From an uncultured Elusimicrobium sp. (lineage in GTDB: Bacteria; Elusimicrobiota; Elusimicrobia; Elusimicrobiales; Elusimicrobiaceae), in the NCBI GenBank assembly GCA_947305555.1, contig CAMZDW010000010.1, positions 1-34,585 of the forward strand: 34,585 nt of DNA. Reading direction: 5' to 3'. Position numbers and translations under genes: made by a program. The notes below the pieces were generated by a model that did not search any database, was not told where the DNA came from, and saw nothing but the letters and a program-made list of their open reading frames with translations. Of the stretch, positions 1-7,589 are shown piece by piece; position 1 is the first letter of the stretch, and every line of letters starts with the position of its first letter.

Positions 1-65
1 GACTGCCTGCAAGTAATGCTTGAAATTTGTGCCAATTTTCGCAATACTTAAAGAAGGGATTATTT

Positions 66-551
66 ATGAGAAACAAGAATGGTTTTACCTTATTAGAATT
101 ATTAATTGCGGCTGCGATTGTAGGCGGTTTGGCTGTAATGGCAACAGTTTCCTACCGTAACAGTGTGGCGGAAACACGTATCCAGGCTGCAAAGGCACGG
201 GCAGATGTGTTGGCCGGTGCTGTGCAACGTTTTCGTTTGGAGTATCCGAACGCTAGTATATCAAGCGATAAAATGACGGATGATTACGCGTCTGATACTT
301 GTTCTACGGGGAGTTTGTCCCCTACTAGTTTGGTTACTTGTGGTTTTGTAGACAAAGGCGGTTGGGAGGATCCATTTGTTGTTTTTTACATCTGTAACGG
401 TAAAAAAGGGGGCTGTAGTAATTCGAGCATAGATGCGCCCTTGGTCTGTATGACGGGAAATAATAGTCAGTCTAAGTTGCCCGATAAATACAAAGGAAAG
501 TATTCGTACTGTGTAAATGAATTTGGTAGCGCAACGACCAGTGCGGGATGA
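66..551 (+). CDS. Type IV prepilin-like protein 1 (GspG/H- or FimU-like)
   Basis: 161 aa. The start is ATG 66, because GAAGGG about 8 nt upstream is a good ribosome site and this start gives the short basic prepilin leader MRNKNG. The class III signal follows: cleavage after Gly6, then FTLLELL with Glu at mature position +5 and a hydrophobic helix of about 20 residues. The globular part has at least six cysteines, compatible with disulphides outside the cytoplasm. By family knowledge such proteins are cleaved and N-methylated by PilD and assembled into a pilus or pseudopilus at the inner membrane. It is the first of five consecutive pilin-like genes; the operon may begin before the window. 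Whether it is a major or minor pilin cannot be told from sequence. Confidence 0.88.
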   Translation: MRNKNGFTLLELLIAAAIVGGLAVMATVSYRNSVAETRIQAAKARADVLAGAVQRFRLEYPNASISSDKMTDDYASDTCSTGSLSPTSLVTCGFVDKGGWEDPFVVFYICNGKKGGCSNSSIDAPLVCMTGNNSQSKLPDKYKGKYSYCVNEFGSATTSAG

Positions 552-565
552 TTTGGGAGTTAATT

Positions 566-1114
566 ATGAATAAACGCGGTTTTACCCTAATGGAAGTTTT
601 GGCGGTTTTGATGCTTTTAGCGGTGGTGGCTTCGTTATCAATACCGGGTATTCGTGCTGTTCGGTATGAAATCAAAAACGGACAAGCTAAGGTGGCCGCT
701 AAGAAGATGGTGGAAGGTATTAAGTACTTTCGACAGATGACACGCGGAGGAACCGTTAATTCTTTTGGAAGTGATGGCTTTGACCCAAATTCACTAGAGA
801 ATATAGAAGAAGAAGAGTGCGAAGGGGGAATGAATACGGGAATTCCGGGAAGGGAAATTTCGGTTGGTATCCGCCAATTGTTTGCGTGTGGCTATTTGTC
901 TCCGAAAGATTTTAGGGGAGTCCCGTACAAGTTTTATTATGTTGCTATACCATCATCACCAGATGCGCCAGCTATCCCGGCCGATAAGCAGCAGGGAGAC
1001 ATTGTATTGATGGTACTTGGACAGGATGGCGCCGGTCCACGGTATGCTCATGATAAGTATGCTATTTACATAGATGATCGTATGGAACCGATAGAATATG
1101 AAGTAGAGGATTAA
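566..1114 (+). CDS. Type IV prepilin-like protein 2
   Basis: 182 aa. The start is ATG 566, with GGGAG 7 nt upstream; an in-frame ATG at 548 would put six residues before the prepilin leader and is less likely. The leader is MNKRG, then FTLMEVLAVLMLL with Glu+5, the standard prepilin signal and N-terminal helix. The exposed part is rich in charged residues (an acidic EEEE stretch near residue 80) and has a CGYLSPKDF segment. The gene follows pilin 1 after 14 nt and precedes pilin 3 by 7 nt, so all are likely co-transcribed. Its role is probably a minor pilin/pseudopilin by position; the exact GspG/H-type assignment is not certain. Confidence 0.87.
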   Translation: MNKRGFTLMEVLAVLMLLAVVASLSIPGIRAVRYEIKNGQAKVAAKKMVEGIKYFRQMTRGGTVNSFGSDGFDPNSLENIEEEECEGGMNTGIPGREISVGIRQLFACGYLSPKDFRGVPYKFYYVAIPSSPDAPAIPADKQQGDIVLMVLGQDGAGPRYAHDKYAIYIDDRMEPIEYEVED

Positions 1115-1121
1115 ACAATTT

Positions 1122-1631
1122 ATGAAACGGATTCTAAAAAATCGACGAGGTGTTACGCTTTTGGAAGGATTGATTGCCCTGGGCTTGCTAGCTCTAGTGG
1201 CGGCCGGAACGTTTGGTGTGTTGCTTTCAGTTGCCCATAAATCCAGCAAGCCGGATATTCGTGAAGAGATGGTGTTGGCCGTGGAAAAAGCCAACGACCA
1301 GTTGCATGCTTATTCGCAGAATATGAACAATACGCTTACAGAAAATACAACTAAATTATGTGCGGAAGATACGCAAACAAAGCCATTGGCAACGGGAGAA
1401 CATAACATTATATGTTTGCTTCCGGTAATTTGTGATCGGGATCAAAGTTCTTTTACATACACTGTATCAAACGCGATGGAGATGAAATTCTACGACGAAG
1501 AAAATGACGATAAAGCACAAAATAATTTTTTGGCTAAGGACAATTATATTAATGCCGCGGGACTTCAAAATATCAAATCTCTTCATCGGCAAATTACTTT
1601 TAATATTACATGCAATGGGTTTGTATTATGA
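1122..1631 (+). CDS. Minor pseudopilin-like protein 3 (GspI/PilV-like by position)
   Basis: 169 aa. ATG 1122 gives MKRILKNRRG followed by VTLLEGLIALGLL. Mature residue 1 would be Val, not Phe, with Glu at +5. The GxTLLExLIAL pattern is typical of GspI and PilV minor pseudopilins. Its stop TGA (1629-1631) overlaps the ATG of the next pilin gene in an ATGA junction, suggesting translational coupling. A short hydrophobic helix is followed by a polar domain with three cysteines near the C-terminal half. The GspI/PilV label rests on the signal and on gene order, not on an alignment. Confidence 0.82.
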   Translation: MKRILKNRRGVTLLEGLIALGLLALVAAGTFGVLLSVAHKSSKPDIREEMVLAVEKANDQLHAYSQNMNNTLTENTTKLCAEDTQTKPLATGEHNIICLLPVICDRDQSSFTYTVSNAMEMKFYDEENDDKAQNNFLAKDNYINAAGLQNIKSLHRQITFNITCNGFVL

Positions 1632-2320
1632 AACATAAACAAGGTTTTACATTAACGGAAATTTTGTTAGCAGTAATGGTCGTGGGAATTATCGGCGTTG
1701 CGCTAGCTTCGTTGACAACGGCTGCTTCTAGGGAATCCGGTACCGGGCGGAGCCGTGTTATGTTGCGTAATAATTTATCTGTAGCTTTGCGTCAGTTGCG
1801 ACAGGATGTGCATGAGGCCAGCCGAATTATTTATGCGAAGGGCCCTACTAGCAATACAGATGGGCCACTGTTGGTGTTAGCAAGTAATGTGGATTTGGAT
1901 GGAAATGCTTTGGTTGGAACGGCCCGGAAATATATTGCATATTGTTTTACGGCAGCTGGTCTAAATGAAACTTCTTCCGGGGATCCCGTGCAACCCGAGG
2001 GTTCAGCATGGGATGGTGGAGTTATCCGCAGAGTTGTTTCCGGCACGGCCTTAATCCCATCAAACGCTTGTGACACAGCGGGCAAAGAGGGAAAAGTGTG
2101 GCTAAACAATGTGAAATTTATTGCTGCGACGAGTGAATATCCGGTGCCTTGGTTTGATTTTACCAGTTATAATGGGAGCACCTGCCGCGAGGGAGCGAAT
2201 GAAGGACAATGTGCCATTTTAGATGTAAAATTAATTGTAGAATTGAATTCTTTACCCGTTGTAAATGAGGCGGTAGAGGAACGTATTTTAGTTTCTAACG
2301 GGGGCGGCGTGATTGATTAA
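1628..2320 (+). CDS. Minor pseudopilin-like protein 4 (GspJ/PilW-like by position)
   Basis: 230 aa, the longest of the five. The chosen start is ATG 1628 in the ATGA overlap with the preceding gene; the in-frame ATG at 1610 would add six residues before the leader. MKHKQG is followed by FTLTEILLAVMVVGIIG with Glu+5. The sequence after the helix (LRNNLSVALRQLRQDVHEAS, about residues 55-75) looks like the RL.xDLxxA.. segment common in GspJ/PilW proteins. Four further cysteines lie in the C-terminal domain. Order (after a GspI-like, before a GspK-like gene) and greater length both fit GspJ/PilW. It is probably inserted in the inner membrane and assembled at the tip of a pseudopilus. Confidence 0.84.
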   Translation: MKHKQGFTLTEILLAVMVVGIIGVALASLTTAASRESGTGRSRVMLRNNLSVALRQLRQDVHEASRIIYAKGPTSNTDGPLLVLASNVDLDGNALVGTARKYIAYCFTAAGLNETSSGDPVQPEGSAWDGGVIRRVVSGTALIPSNACDTAGKEGKVWLNNVKFIAATSEYPVPWFDFTSYNGSTCREGANEGQCAILDVKLIVELNSLPVVNEAVEERILVSNGGGVID

Positions 2321-2341
2321 CGCCCTAGTCTGAGGGAAATT

Positions 2342-2800
2342 ATGTTAAGCAATAAAAAAGGTGCAGCTTTATTACAAGTTTTGTTAGTTACAGCGATATT
2401 GGCCGGTATTGCAACGATGTTGCTTAGAGCCAGTTTATCGCGTACGACGTCTGTTCGGCAGACACGGCGAGCAGTATCTGAAGAGTTATTGATAGAATCT
2501 TGCATGGCAGAGGTTAATATGATGTGGAGTAACAAAACTCCGGAAGCGTTTAAGCGTGATATGGCCGGTTGCTGGATGAATTGTAAGACCCCTGCTACCG
2601 GAGCAGAACTTAATATTGATGCCAGTAATTATCTCACCTCAGCCTGTAATACGGACGGTAATTCTATACGTTATTATATTTGCAAAACTCCTCAAGCCAA
2701 TGTGTCGGTGAAAGCTACTTTTGAGGATCCGAGCGTTACTGGCGCTGGCGATTGTAAGTTGACTTATTCCGTCGAAAGAGGAGACGCAGAACAGATGTAA
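2342..2800 (+). CDS. Minor pseudopilin-like protein 5, lacking Glu+5 (GspK/PilX-like)
   Basis: 152 aa. ATG 2342 has GAGGG about 6 nt upstream. The leader MLSNKKG is followed by AALLQVLLVTAILAG, so the residue at mature +5 is Gln where prepilins normally have Glu. GspK and some PilX-type minor pilins characteristically lack Glu+5 and sit at the tip of the pseudopilus, which agrees with this gene being last in the pilin series. It is shorter than GspK proteins (usually about 300 aa), so it is better compared with PilX-like forms. It has five cysteines. The stop is 12 nt from the start of the metallopeptidase-like gene. Confidence 0.78.
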   Translation: MLSNKKGAALLQVLLVTAILAGIATMLLRASLSRTTSVRQTRRAVSEELLIESCMAEVNMMWSNKTPEAFKRDMAGCWMNCKTPATGAELNIDASNYLTSACNTDGNSIRYYICKTPQANVSVKATFEDPSVTGAGDCKLTYSVERGDAEQM

Positions 2801-2812
2801 TTGGTAGGAATT

Positions 2813-4531
2813 ATGAAAACGAAGGTAGTCTGTCTGATTAGTAGTTTATTTTTTAGCATAGTGGTTTGGGGGCAGACTGCTTCGCAAAGTGAGGAGGTGT
2901 CTTCTTCTTTGCGGCTTCCTTCCTCTACGCCGGAAGTTTCTTCCAGCATTGATTTACTAAAAAAGTCTCTTCACAGCTCTTCTCAAACTGTGGTAGGTGT
3001 TGCAAGCTCCACTTCACGTGCCAAGCGAGCAAATAAACAACCCGCCGCGGAGACTTCTCAATCAGATTCAACTCCAGCGCAGACGGACCAAAATACTTCC
3101 AAGCCTGATACTGCCGCCTCGTCCACAGCCGTTCCAACTCAATCGGGTGCTTCAACTGCTGCGGCAGCCGTTTCCGTGCCGACGGGGGCGTCTACTTTAG
3201 ATATGCCTCTTGAAATAGGGGGGACTGCCCAATCTGTTCAAACCTCGGTGAAACCTGTAAAGGCCACGAAACCTTTGTCTCCGGCTGTTGCAAACCGGGT
3301 GGCGAAATCTAAGCAGCAACGTGAAAAAAAAGCAGAACAATCTGCTCCTACGGAAATAGAGAAGGCCATTGAAACCGAAAATACTTTATTGCCACCTTCC
3401 TCCAAAGCTGAGCCCACGGAGGCGCCAACTCCTACCGCCGAAGAAGAAGCTGCCGACGCGGAGTTGGAATATGCTGTTAAAATGTTGGAAGAATCCAAAG
3501 AAAAGGCTAATTCTACAGGACGCCGTATTTTGCCATCTGCTTCTCAGAATCGTCCAAGCAAAGTGCCGGCTCCCAATAAAGCATTTAATCCCAGCGCATA
3601 TCGGCCAGGGGTAACGTGGCTGCCCAGCAAAAGCACACATTTTGATATTTACACGCAGAAACGTACGGAAGGAATTCCCTCGGCAAATATGCCCATGACT
3701 TTTGAATCCGCTTATCAAACGTTGAGCCGTTTTATCCCGTGGATGATGTCCGGCCGCGTGCGTGTATTTGTGTACCAGGATCGTGCTTCTTATCTGCGCC
3801 ATGAACCCAATGCGATTGCTTGGTCGCGTGCAGTTGCTTATCCTACCCGAGGAGAAGTAGTGGTCTATGATGAGCCGGGAAAAAACCAAGAGCTTAAAGA
3901 GTCATTTACGCACGAGTTAACTCACATTTTTACCCAACAGTTTTTTGACAGCCATAAAACGGGACAATTGATGACTCCGTTGTGGTTGGATGAGGGCTTG
4001 GCTGTTATGATGGAAGATCAGGCTTACAACGGCGCTAAAGGCGGCCCTTGGGCCAATGATTTAAAAACCATTAACTTCCAGCGAAATCCGGCCTCTACGG
4101 TGGGGATCGGCGTTCCTTCTTCAAGTATGTTTGGGTCTTCCAATTTGATGAAAAAAAATAGTAAGAAGCGCGGGAAAACCATTGTTTTTGATACGTTTGA
4201 AGATTTTATGCAGGATAATTCTTTGCAAGTAGCTGATAGTAAGGGCAAAGCGCAAGATTGGTATTTACAAGCGTACGCAATGGTGCGGTTTTTGTTCAAC
4301 CCGTCAGGTTCTTCTTCGCCCTCTAACCGAATGCAGTTTGAACAGTTTACGCGTTTGTTATCTCAAGGGGAACCGAAACGGAACCCTTCTACCGGTTTTA
4401 CAGTGAAAGATAAAAATGGTAAGACGATTTACGAACCTTATTCGGTGGAGAAAGCCCTGGGGAAAGCCTACCGATATAATAACATTGCTAGTTTCGAAGA
4501 TGGTTTCTGGCGGTGGGCCAATAATCAATAA
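2813..4531 (+). CDS. Secreted zinc metallopeptidase-like protein (gluzincin HExxH) with long low-complexity linker
   Basis: 572 aa. ATG 2813 is preferred over an in-frame TTG at 2801 because it starts a clear signal peptide (MKTKVVCLISSLFFSIVVWG, then QTA). Residues about 25-260 are Ser/Thr/Ala/Pro/Glu-rich low complexity. The folded part has H367-E368-x-x-H371 in FTHELTHIF and a likely third zinc ligand E394 in WLDEGLAVMMED, the gluzincin (clan MA) arrangement. It therefore probably acts as a metallopeptidase outside the cytoplasm, although the substrate is unknown. The gene lies 12 nt after the pseudopilin series and is likely in the same transcript, so it could be an exported partner or substrate of that machine (inference). 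No membrane anchor beyond the signal is visible. Confidence 0.82.
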   Translation: MKTKVVCLISSLFFSIVVWGQTASQSEEVSSSLRLPSSTPEVSSSIDLLKKSLHSSSQTVVGVASSTSRAKRANKQPAAETSQSDSTPAQTDQNTSKPDTAASSTAVPTQSGASTAAAAVSVPTGASTLDMPLEIGGTAQSVQTSVKPVKATKPLSPAVANRVAKSKQQREKKAEQSAPTEIEKAIETENTLLPPSSKAEPTEAPTPTAEEEAADAELEYAVKMLEESKEKANSTGRRILPSASQNRPSKVPAPNKAFNPSAYRPGVTWLPSKSTHFDIYTQKRTEGIPSANMPMTFESAYQTLSRFIPWMMSGRVRVFVYQDRASYLRHEPNAIAWSRAVAYPTRGEVVVYDEPGKNQELKESFTHELTHIFTQQFFDSHKTGQLMTPLWLDEGLAVMMEDQAYNGAKGGPWANDLKTINFQRNPASTVGIGVPSSSMFGSSNLMKKNSKKRGKTIVFDTFEDFMQDNSLQVADSKGKAQDWYLQAYAMVRFLFNPSGSSSPSNRMQFEQFTRLLSQGEPKRNPSTGFTVKDKNGKTIYEPYSVEKALGKAYRYNNIASFEDGFWRWANNQ

Positions 4532-4551
4532 TTTATAACATCAATCTCACA

Positions 4552-4589
4552 GGAAAATAAAAACACCCCAAACTTAGTTCGGGGTGTAT
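4552..4589 (-). terminator. Rho-independent terminator of the small secreted-protein gene
   Basis: On the minus strand, arms at 4587-4581 and 4569-4563 (seven pairs, extended by AAC/GTT) form a hairpin that includes the stop codon of the 4574-5167 gene; a T-rich tract follows. There is no T-run in the plus direction, so it probably does not stop the metallopeptidase transcript. Confidence 0.75.
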
Positions 4590-5167
4590 TCGTCATCTAA
4601 ATCAATAACGTCCGTCGTGGAGAAAACGGCTTCCATCATAGTTTCCATTTGTTCAGCTTGGATAACCCGGGCAGCACGGCTCGACAAGGTGCCATCTTGA
4701 TCTGCTTTTAGAAATGCGAAAATACTTAATAGATCTGTGCAGTCATCCACTTTTACTTTGGAGGCCGGAACCTCAGTCTGATTTTTAATAATATTGGACG
4801 CTAATTCTTTCAATACCGGCGTAATTTCTGCATTGATTTCATCACTGGAGTTTTTAATTTTATTAAAAATGGCAGGGATGGTTGTATTTAATGCTTTATC
4901 AATAGCTTTGTCAGTTTCATTCAGGTTACCTGCGTTCAGATGGTCATCGTAATTAATCAATCCTCCCTTGAGCGCTTTTATTACGTCTAACGCTTGCTGT
5001 TTCATTTCACTTTCTTGTTGAGATTGAGTCTCTATACTGGTTATTTGCTGTTCCATCCCACCAAAAAAGAGATCAATAAGACCTCGTAATTCGGATGTAT
5101 TACCGGCAAATGCCATGTTCGTAAGGGTTACTGCGACTAGGGCTAACAACCATCTCTTCATTTTCAT
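4574..5167 (-). CDS. Small secreted alpha-helical protein of unknown function
   Basis: 197 aa. I do not recognise the family. The start at 5167 follows a strong AGGAGG; a second ATG at 5161 (MKRWLL) lies 10 nt from that site and is also possible. Residues 1-21 form a signal peptide ([21 protein letters not shown]), so export to the periplasm is likely. The mature part is predicted helical and rich in Gln, Glu, Lys, Asn and Asp, with a single cysteine in [11 protein letters not shown]. It is transcribed divergently from clpP and convergent with the metallopeptidase gene, so it is a single-gene unit. Confidence 0.75.
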   Translation of the reverse strand: MKMKRWLLALVAVTLTNMAFAGNTSELRGLIDLFFGGMEQQITSIETQSQQESEMKQQALDVIKALKGGLINYDDHLNAGNLNETDKAIDKALNTTIPAIFNKIKNSSDEINAEITPVLKELASNIIKNQTEVPASKVKVDDCTDLLSIFAFLKADQDGTLSSRAARVIQAEQMETMMEAVFSTTDVIDLDDEYTPN

Positions 5168-5293
5168 AATTCCTCCTAGAAATTTTACTTCTACAAGTAT
5201 TCTAAGCAATTTTTACCAAAAGAACATGAGCCTTTGGACCTATTTCAAAGCAATAAAAAGACCTAGAAATTTGCTAGGCCTTCCGCCAAAAAT

Positions 5294-5309
5294 ATACTAC
5301 AATATATAC
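5294..5309 (+). promoter_or_regulatory. Promoter -10 region giving a near-leaderless clpP mRNA
   Basis: TACAAT at 5298-5303 ends 6 nt before the clpP ATG. An alternative -10, TATACT (5294-5299), has TTGCTA 17 nt upstream (5271-5276). No Shine-Dalgarno sequence precedes the ATG. Either reading gives a leader of at most about 4 nt. Confidence 0.55.
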
Positions 5310-5897
5310 ATGATTATACCTACAATTATTGAAAAAAACGTTGGTTATGATATTTTTTCCCGTCTGCTGAAGGATCGTATTATCTTCGTGGGCGGCCGCG
5401 AGGGCGAGGTAGATACGGCCAGTGCCAATATGATTATCGCTCAGCTCTTGTATTTGGATGCGGATGATCCTACCCGGGAAATTAACCTCTATATCAATTC
5501 CCCCGGTGGAATGGTCACAGCCGGGCTGGCTATTTACGATACAATGCAATTTATTAAGGCTCCAATCACCACCATTTGTATGGGGCAAGCAATGAGCTTT
5601 GGCGCGGTGTTACTGGCCGCTGGTTCGAAGGGAAAACGCTATGCTTTGCCGCATGCGCGCATTATGATTCACCAGCCCTTAATTTGGGGCGGCGGTATTT
5701 CCGGCCAGGTGACGGATATTGAAATTGAGGCAAAAGAATTGCGTGATAACAAAGAACATCTCTTGGATATTTTAGCCAAACATACCGGCCAAGATAAGGA
5801 AAAAATCCGCCAGGATAGTGAGCGTAATTACTATATGTCCGCACAAGAAGCCAAGGCGTATGGGTTGATTGACGAAGTTTTAGAACTCAAGAAATAA
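5310..5897 (+). CDS. clpP: ATP-dependent Clp protease proteolytic subunit, Asn in place of catalytic Asp
   Basis: 195 aa, the usual ClpP length, beginning [10 protein letters not shown]. ClpP forms a tetradecameric chamber that degrades proteins fed by ClpX/ClpA-type ATPases in the cytoplasm. Visible motifs are the conserved [15 protein letters not shown] with nucleophile Ser96 (usual AASMG changed to AMSFG) and MIHQP with His121. Where the catalytic Asp of the E. coli triad lies (TERDRF), this protein has SERNYY, Asn173 (AAT, 5826-5828). A three-residue longer loop (IWGGGISGQ) precedes it. Listeria ClpP1 has a similar Asn, so a second-paralogue role is plausible. The gene is isolated: neither clpX nor tig is adjacent. 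The start was set from the N-terminus and promoter, since an upstream extension of 65 codons is non-homologous. Confidence 0.95.
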   Translation: MIIPTIIEKNVGYDIFSRLLKDRIIFVGGREGEVDTASANMIIAQLLYLDADDPTREINLYINSPGGMVTAGLAIYDTMQFIKAPITTICMGQAMSFGAVLLAAGSKGKRYALPHARIMIHQPLIWGGGISGQVTDIEIEAKELRDNKEHLLDILAKHTGQDKEKIRQDSERNYYMSAQEAKAYGLIDEVLELKK

Positions 5898-5910
5898 TAG
5901 ACAATCTATA

Positions 5911-5940
5911 AAAACACCCCGGATTTTTCCGGGGTGTTTT
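5911..5940. terminator. Bidirectional terminator between clpP and the clostripain-like gene
   Basis: AACACCCCGGA and TCCGGGGTGTT form a perfect stem (about 5913-5923 with 5928-5938) around a TTTT loop; A-tract upstream and T-tract downstream make it work for both convergent genes. Confidence 0.9.
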
Positions 5941-5949
5941 TTTGTTTCA

Positions 5950-7383
5950 CTATAGGGCGTAGAAAGAGGCTGACCTTTCTATGTTAGGTTGCGTAAGTGC
6001 GGTTTGCAGAAGCGAGTTGTCTACGGGAGAAGAATAATTTTCTCTCTCCAAGCGGTTTAGAAAATCATTCCATCGGTTCAGTTCTTCTACGGACACTTTG
6101 GAGGCAACCTGATGTGTTTTTAACTCATCAATTGCAGCATTATCTATCGAGAATCCGGCGATACACGGATCTCCGTAGGGGACTTGAGTGATATTTGAGT
6201 ATTCTTTTTGAGAATAAGAATTATAACAGTGGTAACTCAGTATAGGCTTTGCAAGAGCAGTAGCCAAACGCTGGCTAGCGGACTTTACTGCCGGAGCTGC
6301 ATTGGTTGCTTTGGAAATATCTCGCAGTAAATGTAACATGGCAAACCCAGGCAAGCCTTTTGCAAACGTACTGGTAGGCAAGTTAAATCTTCCGCCTTGG
6401 GTAGCTAAAGGCAACCAATTCTCCAACATGGGAGCAACTTGTTGCCGATAAATATCACCATCTACCACCATCACATTATGTACAACTTTCTTGCCGGGAT
6501 AATACTTAGCCAGTGCCGTTTGCAAAGCAGCTTCTTTGGGGGATTGTCCCAAATTTTTAATTAGGGCCAACGGCCCGGTGGAAAATCCAATTCTTTCCCC
6601 ATCAATTTCCCTGGTTTTTGTATTGTCCGACGCGGAGAAATTGGAAGATGTGATAAGGTACTTCACATCGCTGCCAGTTAGTAGGTGATGGATGTTGGCC
6701 ATGGTGGCCATATAACAGGAAGATAAATCCAGTAAATCCACTTTTAAGTGATTGGCTTTGAGTGCATTAACGAGATGAAAAATAGTAATGTACGGTTTGT
6801 TATCCGTTGTTTTCATCGCTATTTTCATGTGGTGTCCGCTTCCGTGGGCTTTAAACAAAATAGCTGTCTGAAGTCGAGGAGATGCTTGTAACTGTTTCAT
6901 CAACCGGTTTAATACTTCCTGCGCAGACAATTTACTTACATCAACTTGTTTGTATGAATATTTTGGCTCGTCGGAAGGATTATACCCTTTTTCCTTGATT
7001 TGGGGTTTGGCTTGAAAAATATTTAAAAAGGAAGAACCATCTTGACGGGAATAAAACAAGATAGCCTTTTCTACATGATGGGCTTTAAATTGTTTAACCA
7101 ATTCTTCCCGGGTATCGTCTACGGCACCCCATTTTTCCAAATTTCCGGTATTGAGAAAAATAAGCACTTGCCATTTTTTATCAAACGTAGAGGCAGGAAG
7201 AATGTTTTCCAGAGAAGATTGTAGCTGGGCCGGTGAAGAATGTAGGGAGCTTGACTGATTGGTTTTGGCATTGTGCAAAAATTCCAGCAGGCGGCTTCCA
7301 TCCATGTTTGCCGACGGACGTTGTTGCGCCTGGGAATATACACTCATCAAGCCAAATAATAAACCTATCAATAATTTTTTCAT
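5950..7383 (-). CDS. Secreted clostripain-like cysteine peptidase (family C11)
   Basis: 477 aa. ATG 7383 follows GAGGA by about 6 nt and opens a signal peptide (MKKLLIGLLFGLMSVYSQAQ); the upstream in-frame extension covers promoter sequence and was dropped. C11 peptidases use a His-Cys dyad: His180 in FKAHGSGHH and Cys223 in DLSSCYMAT fit, the Cys being preceded by a hydrophobic strand (KVDLLDLSS) as in the family. The protein is likely exported and, by family knowledge, would cleave after Arg or Lys, though the specificity pocket cannot be read here. No neighbour suggests a pathway. It has its own promoter with near-consensus boxes and shares a terminator with clpP. Confidence 0.85.
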   Translation of the reverse strand: MKKLLIGLLFGLMSVYSQAQQRPSANMDGSRLLEFLHNAKTNQSSSLHSSPAQLQSSLENILPASTFDKKWQVLIFLNTGNLEKWGAVDDTREELVKQFKAHHVEKAILFYSRQDGSSFLNIFQAKPQIKEKGYNPSDEPKYSYKQVDVSKLSAQEVLNRLMKQLQASPRLQTAILFKAHGSGHHMKIAMKTTDNKPYITIFHLVNALKANHLKVDLLDLSSCYMATMANIHHLLTGSDVKYLITSSNFSASDNTKTREIDGERIGFSTGPLALIKNLGQSPKEAALQTALAKYYPGKKVVHNVMVVDGDIYRQQVAPMLENWLPLATQGGRFNLPTSTFAKGLPGFAMLHLLRDISKATNAAPAVKSASQRLATALAKPILSYHCYNSYSQKEYSNITQVPYGDPCIAGFSIDNAAIDELKTHQVASKVSVEELNRWNDFLNRLERENYSSPVDNSLLQTALTQPNIERSASFYAL

Positions 7384-7414
7384 AAAAATCCTCACAAATA
7401 AGTTGTGTATTTTA

Positions 7415-7443
7415 ATTATAGAAGTATTTTGGGGAACTTTCAA
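7415..7443 (-). promoter_or_regulatory. Promoter of the clostripain-like gene
   Basis: On the minus strand TTGAAA (7443-7438), a 17-nt spacer and TATAAT (7420-7415) lie 31 nt upstream of the ATG. A typical housekeeping sigma-70-type promoter. Confidence 0.75.
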
Positions 7444-7475
7444 GTTCTCCGTCGGCATTGATAATATAATTAAAA

Positions 7476-7502
7476 TTAGCAAACAAATTTATTATTTGCT
7501 AA
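7476..7502. promoter_or_regulatory. CIRCE-like inverted repeat overlapping the lon -35 box (putative HrcA operator)
   Basis: TTAGCAAAC, 9 nt, ATTTGCTAA. The geometry (9-9-9) and the outer TTAGCA/TGCTAA half-sites match the HrcA operator consensus TTAGCACTC-N9-GAGTGCTAA; 13 of 18 positions agree. The arms extend to a perfect 12-bp inverted repeat (7472-7483 with 7495-7506). The right arm contains the -35 box of lon, the placement expected of a repressor site. Confidence 0.6.
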
Positions 7503-7524
7503 TTTTGAAATAATTTGCTACAAT
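7496..7524 (+). promoter_or_regulatory. lon promoter with extended -10
   Basis: TTGCTA (7496-7501), 17-nt spacer, TGC-TACAAT (7516-7524). The predicted start of transcription near 7531 gives a leader of about 60 nt ending in the GGGGGAG ribosome site (7579-7585). Confidence 0.8.
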
Positions 7525-7589
7525 TTCTCTTGTAACGCGTAGATTTTGATTTTTACGCACAGTTTTGAGTACATATATGGGGGAGTTTT

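Noticed and set aside
1-51. Possible C-terminal end of an upstream gene (frame 1, stop TAA 49-51)
   Set aside because: Only 16 codons are visible and a random open stretch of this length is common; no recognisable sequence.
3386-3889. Long antisense reading frame inside the metallopeptidase gene
   Set aside because: It lies wholly opposite a gene with a signal peptide and catalytic motifs, has no ribosome site and a composition typical of a shadow frame.
5262-5278. CCTAG/CTAGG inverted repeat before clpP as an operator
   Set aside because: Arms of five bases with no known regulator motif; too short to separate from chance.
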